Shown in pieces: positions 23,786 to 32,146 of a stretch of 51,092 nt of DNA; the stretch's first letter is position 1, and every line of letters begins with the position of its first letter. The stretch is from Acidaminobacter sp. (lineage in GTDB: Bacteria; Bacillota_A; Clostridia; Peptostreptococcales; Acidaminobacteraceae): assembly GCA_009881125.1 (NCBI GenBank), contig WXFH01000035.1, forward strand, positions 1 to 51,092, in the 5' to 3' direction. The position numbers and the translations under genes were made by a program. The notes under the pieces are model-generated. The model saw only the letters and a program-made list of their open reading frames with translations, ran no database searches and was not told the origin of the DNA.

Positions 23786-24760
23786 TTACGTTTGATCGGA
23801 AACAGCGTCACTGCCGGCCATCTGCCTGACAATGTCCGCCGGGTCAATGTTGCCGCCTGAAATGACAAAGCAGACCCGGTCCTCAGGCTTGACGGGCAAG
23901 CGCCCATGCAGCGCCGCCGCGAGCACAATGGCGGAGGAGAACTCAGCAGAAATTTTACCGGCTGTCAGAAGTGTAGTGCTGCCGTCTGGAATCTCTTCTT
24001 CTGGGACGGTCACAACATGATCGACATACTTTTGCACTATTGGAAAATTGACCGCTCCGGGCTGCAGGGTCAGGATGGCGTCGGCAATGGAATGGGCCGG
24101 CTCCAGCAAGACGCGTTCGCCCGCCTCGAGGCTCTTGGTATAGCGCGGCATGCAGGCAGGTTCGACGCCAATCACTTTTACATGAGGCGCCGTTAATTTA
24201 ACGGCCGTTGCAATGCCCCCAATGAGACCGCCGCCGCCAATTGGCACGACCACCTGGTCCACCTCCGGCAGCTGCTCAATCAGTTCCAGACCTATAGTCC
24301 CCTGACCCGCAATAATCGCCTCATCATCATAGGGATGGATCAAAGCATAGCCATGGTCGAGGCTCAGCTTCCCGGCCACCTCATGGCGCTTTTCGTAGGG
24401 ACATTTGACAATTTCTGCGCCATAGGACTGAATGCCCTCCACTTTGATATTCGGTGTCGATTCCGGGACGACAATGGTCGCTTTGACGCCGAGCAGCTCC
24501 GCAACAAAGGCCACGCCTTTGCCGTGATTCCCGGAGGATGCCGCGACGACGCCATTTTTCAGTTCCTCCGGCCTCATGCTGAGCATCTTGTTCAGAGCGC
24601 CCCTGATTTTGAAAGAATTCGTGCGCTGGATATTTTCGAGCTTTAGATAAACCCTGCAGCCCATCAGCGCGTCCAAAATTTCCATCCGTACAACGGGTGT
24701 TTCAATAATATGAGGGCTCAGCTTTTCTTTAGCCCACTGTAGTTCTTGAAGTGTCACCAT
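23786..24760 (-). CDS. Threonine/serine dehydratase, PLP-dependent
   Basis: A fold-type II PLP enzyme of 324 residues that converts threonine (or serine) to a 2-oxoacid plus ammonia. The Schiff-base lysine is in TNSFKIRGAL, the SSGNHGKGVA loop binds substrate, and GGGGLIGG binds the cofactor phosphate. It lacks the C-terminal ACT domain of the biosynthetic enzyme, so it is the short, catabolic-like type; serine racemase-like activity cannot be excluded. ATG 24760 follows GGAGG. It is cotranscribed with a RidA protein that removes its aminoacrylate/aminocrotonate products. Confidence 0.88.
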   Translation of the reverse strand: MVTLQELQWAKEKLSPHIIETPVVRMEILDALMGCRVYLKLENIQRTNSFKIRGALNKMLSMRPEELKNGVVAASSGNHGKGVAFVAELLGVKATIVVPESTPNIKVEGIQSYGAEIVKCPYEKRHEVAGKLSLDHGYALIHPYDDEAIIAGQGTIGLELIEQLPEVDQVVVPIGGGGLIGGIATAVKLTAPHVKVIGVEPACMPRYTKSLEAGERVLLEPAHSIADAILTLQPGAVNFPIVQKYVDHVVTVPEEEIPDGSTTLLTAGKISAEFSSAIVLAAALHGRLPVKPEDRVCFVISGGNIDPADIVRQMAGSDAVSDQT

Positions 24761-24794
24761 AGAGTCCTCCGAAGGTCGTGATCTGTAGTTTAAA

Positions 24795-26096
24795 TTAAAA
24801 GATATTCAGTTTCTCACCCAGCGGCTTACTTTCACCTTTGCTGTTGGTCATGAGGGTGTGCACCATGACTTTAAACAAATCACCTCTTAAAATATTCTCA
24901 CCGGATGGCGTACTGACGTCATCAAATAGACCGAGAGCCTTTGCTTTATCAAAAGCATCATTCCAGGTAAAGTCGACATCCGCCTTATAGCCCAGGGCTT
25001 TCAGCATGAACACCGCTGCTTCCCTGGCCCTGTGCGGCACTTCGAAGCCAAACTGATTGTTCCCCATACCGGAGGTCCAGCCTTGATTCTGGGCATAAGC
25101 CACATAGGAAGCGGCCCAGTGCCCAACCCCGTCCGAAAAGGTAGAAGGAAACTTGTACGCATAAGCTTCATCAAACCTGCCCATCATTCGGGCAAAGATG
25201 ACCATCATCTCAGAGCGCTTCAAAAATGTGCCCTCGTTAAGGTTTCCATACGGATCCCCTTCTATGAGCTTCCAAAGCTTGAGCTGTTCCCCCGCGTTCA
25301 AATTTGGCGTCCCAATCGTCCCCGGAGTCGTTCCGCCTGAAGCTCCAGCCGGCTTCAGCACGATCTGCTGCGCCACCCACTGGGACTCCACAGACTCGCT
25401 GAGTCTGTCATTTTCCCAGGATCGCGCGATTCGGTCCCCCGTCAGGGCATCCATAGACAGCTGCTGCTCCGAGGCCAGGATCGCGTAATCATTGTCTGGA
25501 TCCCAGGCCTGATAGACCTGGTGCATATAGTCCGGCGACTCGAGAAACGCCATTTCCTTAAAGCCAAAGAAGGCTATGAGCTTTCCACCTTCAACCCCGC
25601 TTACGGTTGGTGCGAGCAACTGATTCTTTCCTGTTGAGTCCCCATAGCCGCCCTGTCCGCCTGAAGCAAAAATTGGGGCATCCCCATCCACGCCTTCATA
25701 TTGCGCGATACCACCCAGTGCTTTTACCATTTGCGAAAAGGTCCAGATATAACCGGAAGGCTCATTCGCGCCCGCCACTTTATAATAGAGCGCCTGGCCA
25801 ATGTCCTTATAGCCGCCGTCCACATAGGCGTTTGTGGTGATGATTTCTTTCCAGCCGGTTGGCGCGACAATTGGCAGGGCGTCTTGGCCTTTCTCATAGG
25901 TGATCTGGGCGATCAGCAGCCTGCCGGCAGCTGCGCCGAGATTTGGAATTACCAAGGTTTCAGCATCTCCGTTGACAGCAGTTGACGTCGTGAGCACTGC
26001 AATGTCATTAGCCACTGCAAAAGTGGTTGTCCCCAGGACCATCAGCCCCAGCAGCATGGCCAAAATCAATGCCAAAGATAATCTCCTAGTCTTCAT
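24795..26096 (-). CDS. SLH-domain surface protein
   Basis: A secreted 433-residue protein with signal peptide (about 1-29, ending FAVA). The N-terminal domain (about 30-270) is a beta-sandwich with YYKVAGANEPSGYIWTFSQ and ALGGIAQYEGVDGDAPI, a repeat type seen in many exported bacterial proteins of unknown ligand. The C-terminal part (about 275-420) has SLH-type modules (STFSDGVGHWAASYVAYAQN) that bind the secondary wall polymer. ATG 26096 follows GGGAGGA. It begins downstream of the selenoprotein candidate (about 120-base gap). Confidence 0.8.
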   Translation of the reverse strand: MKTRRLSLALILAMLLGLMVLGTTTFAVANDIAVLTTSTAVNGDAETLVIPNLGAAAGRLLIAQITYEKGQDALPIVAPTGWKEIITTNAYVDGGYKDIGQALYYKVAGANEPSGYIWTFSQMVKALGGIAQYEGVDGDAPIFASGGQGGYGDSTGKNQLLAPTVSGVEGGKLIAFFGFKEMAFLESPDYMHQVYQAWDPDNDYAILASEQQLSMDALTGDRIARSWENDRLSESVESQWVAQQIVLKPAGASGGTTPGTIGTPNLNAGEQLKLWKLIEGDPYGNLNEGTFLKRSEMMVIFARMMGRFDEAYAYKFPSTFSDGVGHWAASYVAYAQNQGWTSGMGNNQFGFEVPHRAREAAVFMLKALGYKADVDFTWNDAFDKAKALGLFDDVSTPSGENILRGDLFKVMVHTLMTNSKGESKPLGEKLNIF

Positions 26097-26217
26097 TAAG
26101 TCTTCCTCCCATCTGTCCGTATTCCAATTAAGTCGACGGCGGGCAGGTTTTTCCGCCGGTAACAGTGTAAATACCCACTAATGGCAGAATTTATCAGTTT
26201 TCATTGTTTCTACGGAT

Positions 26218-27414
26218 TTACGCCTTATCCTGAAAATACTTAAACCCATATTTCAGCGACAATTCCGCCGCCATCAGTTCTTTGCCCAGGTAGGCCGCGT
26301 GGCTGAGCTCGCTGACCCAGCCGCCTTCCAGGATGGTCCAGTATAAGTCTCGGGCGTTTTCCCCCTGAATGATGTGCAGCAGCTCATTTTGATTGCTGTA
26401 GTGTTCCACGAGGATGTGCCCGGTTTCAGCTTTGGGCACAATGACGAAGTAGCCCTCTTTGTCGAGTTTGACCTGATTGGGGTCTTTATAAGCTGCGACG
26501 AGGATGTTTGGAGTTGAGGCGGGTTGGGGCTTGGTGACCATCGGCAAAATGTCTTTAAAGGTGCCGGCAGAGGTGTTCATGAGGACTTCCTCGCGCTGAC
26601 CCTTTCGCGACGCAATCTCGTTCAGGATCACCGCTTCATCCAGACAGCCAATCAGATTGACGATTTGGACCTGAGACCTGAAGGCTTCGACCTCATCCCC
26701 GGACACATTGGTCAGTACCGGCTTTCGGCCTTTGGAGCCTATGACGCGGCCATTTTGGTCCACACCGTTTTTCACCAGCGCTTCAAGTGTCTGTCCGGCG
26801 AAGTGCCCCTCTGAGTCATTGCCGCAGAGGATCAGCGTCCTGAGGGCGGGCATTGCCAGTGTATTTTGGATGATCTTTTCAATGCCAATATTCTCCGTCT
26901 CAGCTTTGCCTGCAATGCTGAGGCCCTCCGGTTTTAGCTGAGACATGCGCTCTGCAAGCGCCGGCGAGGCCAGAGTTACGAGGGCCACGCTGGACTGCGG
27001 CTTCAGAGAAATCACGTGGTATTCTCCAATTGCCGGGAGTGCGGCGTCTAGGGCGCTTAACGGCAGCTCGGCCACAGTTTCAATAGCGTGGATGCTGCTC
27101 AGGTCCGAAAAAACGTCATCAAAGGCATTGGTTATATCTGCTGACCAGCAGTGAGCGCAGCCCGGTCAGGTGTACTCTATGGGTTCCATGAGACCAAGGG
27201 CCTGGTCAACGTCGCGCAGGATCATTGTCGTTTCATGGGCGCTCTCGGATTTCCCGGATGCTGAGGCCGCCGTCAGCTGTCCTTGAATTGTCAGCAGCGT
27301 TTCCTTCATGCAGCCGCACTTCCTGCATTTGGCTGTGTCCATAGCAGTCTGAATCAGTGTCTGAAGCTGAAGTGCCGTCTTTGGGGATGGATTTGTTTTA
27401 TTCAAAATCAACAT
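26218..27414 (-). CDS. Probable selenoprotein: MtrA-like / DUF4346-type protein with in-frame UGA
   Basis: Read through the TGA at 27166-27168 as selenocysteine, this is one 398-residue protein. Residues 1-82 carry CRKCGC (Cys30, 33, 35). Sec83 begins U-P-G-C-A-H-C (Cys86, Cys89). Residues about 185-265 match methyltransferase subunit MtrA: LILCGNDSEGHFAGQ with a His at 204 where MtrA ligates cobamide, then GRVIGSKGRKPVL. The C-terminal block (about 320-398) is DUF4346-like. ATG 27414 follows GAGGTG. After the TGA, 30 sense codons contain no ATG, GTG or TTG until GTG 27075, which has no binding site, so a separate downstream gene is unlikely. A corrinoid or methyl-transfer role is inferred. 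A nonsense mutation is the main alternative. Confidence 0.8.
27138..27168 (-). promoter_or_regulatory. UGA codon and SECIS-like hairpin
   Basis: On the minus strand the TGA is 27166-27168. Fourteen bases later CTGCT (27147-27151) and AGCAG (27138-27142) form a stem around the four-base loop GGTC (27143-27146), which starts 19 bases after the TGA. The E. coli fdhF SECIS presents a GGUC apical loop 18 bases after its UGA. Outer GGC (27161-27163) and GCC further on could extend it. Bacterial SelB recognises this kind of loop. Confidence 0.72.
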
Positions 27415-27494
27415 GTTGAAATCACCTCATTTATTAGATGCTTCTATTTTACACAAAAAAGTTGAAAGCATCAGCCTCACTCACAATAATCTTC

Positions 27495-27553
27495 TTGACG
27501 AAGTCGAAAATATATAGTAAATTAACATTGATCATATTATTAACATTGTTAAT
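27495..27553 (+). promoter_or_regulatory. Promoter and palindromic operator of the DUF4386 gene
   Basis: TTGACG (27495-27500), 17 bases, TAAATT (27518-27523). Just downstream is the palindrome ATTAACATTGTTAAT (27539-27553) and a partial direct copy TTAACATTG at 27522-27530, suited to a dimeric repressor encoded elsewhere. Confidence 0.5.
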
Positions 27554-27585
27554 ATATAAAGCATAAAAAAGGAGGCCGCCCGCCC

Positions 27586-28257
27586 ATGACGCCCTTAAAC
27601 GACTGGCGCCCGCTCTACCTCATCTCGTTTGTTTCTGCGATTCTGCTGATCCTCATCATCCCGGTGCAAATTCTCATTTACTTCCTCTCACCACCACCCA
27701 CAACCGCTGAGGGCTTCCTGGCACTCTACGCCGCAAGTCCCTTGAAAGGCCTGCTCAGCCTGGACCTCCTCTATGTTCTCAACAACGTTCTGATGATTCC
27801 CATCTACCTGGCGTTTTACCAGTCCCTGAAAACCCACCGGCCGGCGCTGATGACACTGGCGACCGCCTTTGGACTGGTTGGATTGGCGGTGTATTTCCCA
27901 TCGAATACCGCCTTTGAGATGCTGACTCTGAGCCAGCGCTATGCCGCGGCGTCCACGCCTCTTCAGCAGCAAGGCCTCATCTCAGCTGCAGAAACGTTGC
28001 TGGCCATCTACACCGGCACCGCTTTCAACGCGTACTATGTCCTGAACGCCCTCACCCTGCTGATCGTCAGCTGGGTCATGCTGAAAACCGGTGTCTACAG
28101 CCGCGCAACAGCCTCCTGGGGGCTGGCCGCCGGACTCCTGATGGTGATCCCATCCACCGCCGGCACCCTGGGCCTCGTATTCTCCATTCTATCCCTGATT
28201 CCCTGGATCGTGTTTTCCGCGAAGGTCGCCAGGGCCTTCCTGAAGTTAAAAGACTAA
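27586..28257 (+). CDS. DUF4386-family membrane protein
   Basis: A 223-residue integral membrane protein with six predicted helices. The layout fits DUF4386: an N-terminal helix with PVQILIYFLSPPP, the LLYVLNNVLMIPIYLAFYQSL pair, then AFEMLTLSQRYAAASTPLQQQGL and paired C-terminal helices. The family's function is unknown. ATG 27586 follows AAAAGGAGG. It stands alone, with a palindromic site at its promoter, and is divergent from the selenoprotein gene. Confidence 0.78.
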   Translation: MTPLNDWRPLYLISFVSAILLILIIPVQILIYFLSPPPTTAEGFLALYAASPLKGLLSLDLLYVLNNVLMIPIYLAFYQSLKTHRPALMTLATAFGLVGLAVYFPSNTAFEMLTLSQRYAAASTPLQQQGLISAAETLLAIYTGTAFNAYYVLNALTLLIVSWVMLKTGVYSRATASWGLAAGLLMVIPSTAGTLGLVFSILSLIPWIVFSAKVARAFLKLKD

Positions 28258-28258
28258 A

Positions 28259-28302
28259 GACCTAGCCGATGGCAGCGGCAATCAGCAACCATCGGCTGGG
28301 TC
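28259..28302. terminator. Bidirectional terminator built on the GCCGATGG word
   Basis: GACCTAGCCGATGG and CCATCGGCTGGGTC pair between two convergent genes; the stem has one G-A interruption. Both arms carry the over-represented word or a close match. Confidence 0.65.
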
Positions 28303-28335
28303 CTTTAAATTTTCAAACTTTCAACTGGTTTAGTA

Positions 28336-29580
28336 TTAACCGGACACCACATTTTTCTTCTCAGGAAGCAACAGCGTGGACAAAACCGTGAGTAAAATGG
28401 GGATCATGAGGTACATACTGCCTGCCATCAGCCCATGCAGGTCGGAGAGCTTGCCGAACAACAGCATCAGCAGGCCGCCCAGCCCGCCGGACATACCCAT
28501 GATCAGCCCTGTCGCCATGTTGATGTTGCGCGGCAGCAGCTCGTGGGCCATGACAATATTCGCCGTGTTCGAGCCGCCCAGGGCAATGCCCATCAGGACA
28601 AAGCCTGCGAGCATTGTATAACCGGTCGTCATAACAATAGCCAGCATGCACAACACAGTGAGTCCGTTGAACAGGATCAGGGCGCGCTTGCTGCCTATGG
28701 CATCATTCGCGATTCCGCCGACGATCGTCCCAAAAGAGTTCGCGAACAGGTAGCCGGACAGAACCGCTCCGGCAATCTTGACGTCCCACTTGCCAAGCAT
28801 CATGATCTGAACGCCAAAGGTAATCAGAAAGCCCCGGACCAGTACCCTGCTGGAGGAAATAAAGACCAGGAACGAAAGCCAGAGGACAGATTTTCGGTTG
28901 AGCTTTTCATTTTGCTTTCCTTTTTCTGTACGCTCAGGGAGCAGCGCCACTTTGTGAATCTGTGCGGCGTGCATAAACAGGGCGGTCACCAGTCCCGGAA
29001 TAACGAAAAAGACCAAGGCGGTCAAGCCAAAGCGCTCCACAATTGGGATCGTGACGACAGGTGCGACTGAAGCGGCAAAGCCCCCAATAGTCATAAATAC
29101 CGAAAGGCTGCGCCCGCGCGAATTTTTCGCTAGCTTCACCGCCATGGCGGAGCCCAGCGGATGATATAGCGCAGAAGCCAGCGCGCCAACGCCCACGACG
29201 AGAACGAGCAGATAATAGTTCGTGATAATGCCGGAAATCGACATCCAAGCTGCAATCCAAACCAAAGACAGCGTCAGCAGCCATGGCTTGCCCCTTTTGT
29301 CGACGATATAACCAATGAACGGCTGCGCGAAGGAGCCGCTGCTCGTAATTACAAAGGCTATAAAAGCCTGCTGTGACAAACTTAGACCCATGGCCGAGAC
29401 AAATATAAAGAGTATAGGTGGTACCAGATTCATGTAAAAGTCATTGAAAAAATGTCCTACGGAAACGGCGATCAGCTTTGTCAGAAAGCCTTTTTCCTTT
29501 TCTGCAGTCACTTCAGCCTGTTCGGTATCCATCCCCGTTCCCATGCCCATCTCCATTCCCCCTTTGCCGATAGTCAGCAT
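28336..29580 (-). CDS. MFS exporter, fosmidomycin-resistance (Fsr) type
   Basis: A 12-helix major facilitator of 414 residues, resembling Fsr efflux proteins. The N-terminal family motif is VGHFFNDFYMNLVPPILF, and ALYHPLGSAMAVKLAKNSRGRSLSVFMTIGG is the loop between helices 4 and 5. The substrate is unknown; small drugs or toxic metabolites are typical. The N-terminal 30 residues (Met/Gly-rich, GMEMGMGTGM) are poorly conserved and any of several ATGs up to about 29544 could be the start; I kept ATG 29580, which has GAGG seven bases upstream. Confidence 0.82.
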   Translation of the reverse strand: MLTIGKGGMEMGMGTGMDTEQAEVTAEKEKGFLTKLIAVSVGHFFNDFYMNLVPPILFIFVSAMGLSLSQQAFIAFVITSSGSFAQPFIGYIVDKRGKPWLLTLSLVWIAAWMSISGIITNYYLLVLVVGVGALASALYHPLGSAMAVKLAKNSRGRSLSVFMTIGGFAASVAPVVTIPIVERFGLTALVFFVIPGLVTALFMHAAQIHKVALLPERTEKGKQNEKLNRKSVLWLSFLVFISSSRVLVRGFLITFGVQIMMLGKWDVKIAGAVLSGYLFANSFGTIVGGIANDAIGSKRALILFNGLTVLCMLAIVMTTGYTMLAGFVLMGIALGGSNTANIVMAHELLPRNINMATGLIMGMSGGLGGLLMLLFGKLSDLHGLMAGSMYLMIPILLTVLSTLLLPEKKNVVSG

Positions 29581-29650
29581 CCACCATCCTCGGTCTATTC
29601 AGCAACACTCTCAGCTGCATTTGGTTTGGAGTGGTGCTCTCTTTTAAAAC

Positions 29651-30400
29651 TTACCATTCCACATCAGGATAATCCAAATTGAGTCTGACCTCATCCGGTG
29701 CGATCCCCATAGCTTTAGCATAATCTTTCACTTCATGCCTGAGCCCCAGGTAATCCGGCGCGTCGAGTTCAGTTAAACGCTTAGCCAGAACCGTCACAAA
29801 CTTGAGCCTTTTATCCTGAGCCATTTCAAGTATTTCAACATTTAATTCATCTAAATACTGCGTGAAATAGCCGTCCATCCAAGGATAATCCTGGATCATG
29901 AGATTGAGCAGCCGCGTGACGGCCCTTGGCTCAAGCGCCCTGGCCAGGCAGTCAAAAATGGCGGACTGGAGCATTCTGATCTGCGCTATGTCTCGGTCCC
30001 AAATGATTTTTTTATGGCGCATGGGATCCAGCATCTGCTTGGATTCTTTTCTGGCGCGCAAGAGGCAGAAGTCGTTGAGCGCCATGACTATAAACAGGAT
30101 TTCAGGCATCAGCACCTGGAATTCGTAATAGACATTGGTGGTATGGACCACTTTTCCTGTGAGTTTCATTTTTTCACGGGTCATATTGTTGTCAATGACC
30201 TTTATATCTCGATCACCCATATAAGCATGCCTGATGTCGTAACAAAGTCCCAGAACCCTGATTCTCGCTGCAGCATAGGCTGGGTACTCGTCCTCGTCAC
30301 CCAGGATTCGGATCAGCGCGTCATATAAATGTTCCAGATCCTCATAGTCACCGGCAATGGCAATGCCGGCATGCCGAGGGGTCAGTTCTGCCTTGATCAT
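29651..30400 (-). CDS. Unknown protein, DUF6904-like
   Basis: A soluble 249-residue protein. The N-terminal part ELTPRHAGIAIAGDYEDLEHLYDALIRILGDEDEY followed by RVLGLCYDIRHAYMGDRDI resembles the DUF6904 family, as far as I recall; I am not certain. The rest is helical and lacks recognisable catalytic motifs. ATG 30400 follows GGGGAGG. It is a single-gene unit. A possible copper or nucleotide link cannot be judged from sequence. Confidence 0.6.
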   Translation of the reverse strand: MIKAELTPRHAGIAIAGDYEDLEHLYDALIRILGDEDEYPAYAAARIRVLGLCYDIRHAYMGDRDIKVIDNNMTREKMKLTGKVVHTTNVYYEFQVLMPEILFIVMALNDFCLLRARKESKQMLDPMRHKKIIWDRDIAQIRMLQSAIFDCLARALEPRAVTRLLNLMIQDYPWMDGYFTQYLDELNVEILEMAQDKRLKFVTVLAKRLTELDAPDYLGLRHEVKDYAKAMGIAPDEVRLNLDYPDVEW

Positions 30401-30488
30401 TGTAATGCCTCCCCGAGTTGCTTTCTTACTACCATAATATTGTATTTGTAGGTTTTAGGAAATAACTTTTTCATGTGCTAAACGGAAA

Positions 30489-30506
30489 TAGGTGTCAGAC
30501 ACCTTT
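30489..30506. repeat. Isolated short-core GTGTCAGACAC palindrome
   Basis: ATAGGTGTCAGACACCTTTT: a perfect GGTGTC/GACACC palindrome without the longer arms seen elsewhere. The rest of the 384-base gap 30401-30784 holds only AT-rich repeats of TTAAT and the promoter at 30693-30721. Confidence 0.6.
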
Positions 30507-30692
30507 TTCTCTCAACACTCAGCACATTATGCTTCGCATTTTCTTTAAGCCTTTGAAACCTGCTCTGAACTGAACGTTTCCATTTTTATGATCTTCAACT
30601 CAGTCATTCAACTTTTGGATTAAAGATTTCTTGACATTTTAAACCGTTTGTTAATTTTATTAATTTCTTAATTAATTTTATTGATTTGTTAA

Positions 30693-30721
30693 TTGACTTT
30701 TAGGTGAAATTGATATATTTT
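30693..30721 (+). promoter_or_regulatory. Promoter of the DUF2089/SHOCT operon
   Basis: TTGACT (30693-30698), 17 bases, TATTTT (30716-30721). Upstream lie repeated TTAATTTTATTAAT/TTAATTAATTTTATTG stretches; AATATTAAT follows the start, as at the other DUF2089 promoter (19385-19413). Confidence 0.55.
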
Positions 30722-30784
30722 ATAATCAGATAGATAATATTAATCATGAGATTGAATTTATTAATTAAAGGTAGGGGATGCGAC

Positions 30785-31177
30785 TTGAATGTGATGGCAT
30801 TACTTGACCAAGTAGAACGGAAAGAAATATCTGTTCCTGATGCTGCCTCGAAAATAAAGGCCTCGCTGAATTCCTCCGACTCGACTTTGACTGTTGTATC
30901 TCAATCTGAAACGCCTGCAAAATGGCTGAAAATCAAAATTATTGACCCCGAGTCCAATTTCAAAATGAGTCTGCCGCCACTTCCCCTCCGACTCACAGGC
31001 AAGCTTGCATCATTTATACTCAAAGTGAGTATGCGGTACACCGAGGACTCTGATTTGGATTCCATCGACTATGAAGATATCCGTCTGATGCTTGACACAC
31101 TCAAAGAGCTGCCGCCCGTTCACTTGGTTTCTGTTGCGGATGATCAGGGCATGCAGATCGAAATTTTTACCAAGTAA
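30785..31177 (+). CDS. YvlB/LiaX-like SHOCT-like domain protein
   Basis: A 130-residue protein: a short SHOCT-like helical hairpin (MALLDQVERKEISVPDAASKIKASL), then a domain with AKWLKIKIIDPESNFKMSLPPLPLRLTGKL and ELPPVHLVSVADDQGMQIEIF. It is a paralogue of the protein at 31646, with the same order of blocks. I chose TTG 30785 (GGTAGGGG seven bases before); the ATG at 30746 has no binding site, and an inner GTG/ATG at 30791-30794 is possible. It heads a four-gene operon with a DUF2089 regulator and DUF975. Confidence 0.68.
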   Translation: MNVMALLDQVERKEISVPDAASKIKASLNSSDSTLTVVSQSETPAKWLKIKIIDPESNFKMSLPPLPLRLTGKLASFILKVSMRYTEDSDLDSIDYEDIRLMLDTLKELPPVHLVSVADDQGMQIEIFTK

Positions 31178-31237
31178 ACGTCTCAGTTCTTTGAAGCGCC
31201 AATTCAACTTTTCGACCAATAAAAAAGAGGTGATCCC

Positions 31238-31612
31238 ATGGCAAAAGAAGTCATAGGCCAATGTCCAATCTGCCAGGACAAACTGCGCGTCACTCAGTTA
31301 TCCTGCAAAACCTGCGGCACGCAAATTTCAGGAGAATTTGAGCTCTGTAAGTTCTGTCAGCTCGAAAAAAACCAGAAGTATTTCGCAGAGATCTTCATTA
31401 AAAATCGGGGCAATATCAAAGAGATCGAAAAAGAAATGGGCATCTCCTATCCTACCGTCAGGCGGCTTCTGGATGAAGTGATCGAAGCCCTTGGGTATAA
31501 GGAAGAAGCCAAGAAAAATGCCGTCAACCAAGGTGATATCCTGGAACAGCTCAGCAAAGGCGAAATCACCTCTGAAGAAGCGCTTAAACTTCTGAACGGT
31601 GAAACTGTATAA
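31238..31612 (+). CDS. DUF2089 regulator with zinc ribbon and SHOCT-like tail
   Basis: A 124-residue DNA-binding-type protein. It starts with paired CxxC knuckles (Cys9/12, Cys23/26) plus Cys37/40, then the DUF2089 helix-turn-helix FIKNRGNIKEIEKEMGISYPTVRRLLDEVIEALGY. The tail ILEQLSKGEITSEEALKLLNG is a SHOCT-like hairpin akin to the N terminus of its two neighbours. ATG 31238 follows AGAGGTGATCCC. It probably regulates its operon, and the tail may pair with the neighbours' domains (inference). Confidence 0.85.
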   Translation: MAKEVIGQCPICQDKLRVTQLSCKTCGTQISGEFELCKFCQLEKNQKYFAEIFIKNRGNIKEIEKEMGISYPTVRRLLDEVIEALGYKEEAKKNAVNQGDILEQLSKGEITSEEALKLLNGETV

Positions 31613-31645
31613 TCCTGTAATCGTATAATGAAGGAGGAACTGACC

Positions 31646-32038
31646 ATGAACGAAGAAAAACTCAAAATCCTGAAGATGATTGAAGACGGCATAATTACGG
31701 CGAATGAAGGCGCTCAGCTTCTGAAGGCAGTGGATGACATTGCCCAGCCGCAGATGCAGACGGCTGCAAAAACCATCGGCACAAGCAACGCCAAATGGCT
31801 CAGAGTCAAGGTTCTGAGCACAGAAAACGGCATCAAGACCAAAGTTAATGTCAACGTCCCAATTGCGCTGGTCGAAACAGGGCTTAAGATTGGAAAACAC
31901 TTTGACAAGAACATTGAAGATTCTATCAAGGACATTGACCTGTCAGAAATTCTCGAGCTGATCAAGAATGGCGCTGAAGGCAAGATCGTTGAAGTGGAGT
32001 CTGACAACGGGGATATTGTTGAAGTCTACGTGGAGTAA
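31646..32038 (+). CDS. YvlB/LiaX-like SHOCT-like domain protein
   Basis: A 130-residue paralogue of the operon's first gene. SHOCT-like N terminus (EEKLKILKMIEDGIITANEGAQLLKAV), then the AKWLRVKVLSTENGIKTKVNVNVPIALVETGLKIGKHF domain found at the start of YvlB/LiaX-type envelope stress proteins, and a C-terminal strand GKIVEVESDNGDIVEVYVE. ATG 31646 follows GGAGGAA; the ORF start at 31628 precedes that site. It starts 33 bases after the regulator. Confidence 0.85.
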   Translation: MNEEKLKILKMIEDGIITANEGAQLLKAVDDIAQPQMQTAAKTIGTSNAKWLRVKVLSTENGIKTKVNVNVPIALVETGLKIGKHFDKNIEDSIKDIDLSEILELIKNGAEGKIVEVESDNGDIVEVYVE

Positions 32039-32146
32039 CGCGCCCCTGCAAACGACAATTGTTAACTTTCCCTTAAATTCCACTCAGCACCAAAAATTTG
32101 CGCTATAATTATGCCGTAATCCATCCCATAGGAGGAGGCCCTTCAC

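Noticed and set aside
26218..27075. Reading the second half of the selenoprotein as its own gene starting at GTG 27075
   Set aside because: No ribosome binding site precedes that GTG. The 30 codons before it are protein-like (PGCAHC...) and in the same frame as the upstream half, so one protein read through UGA explains more.
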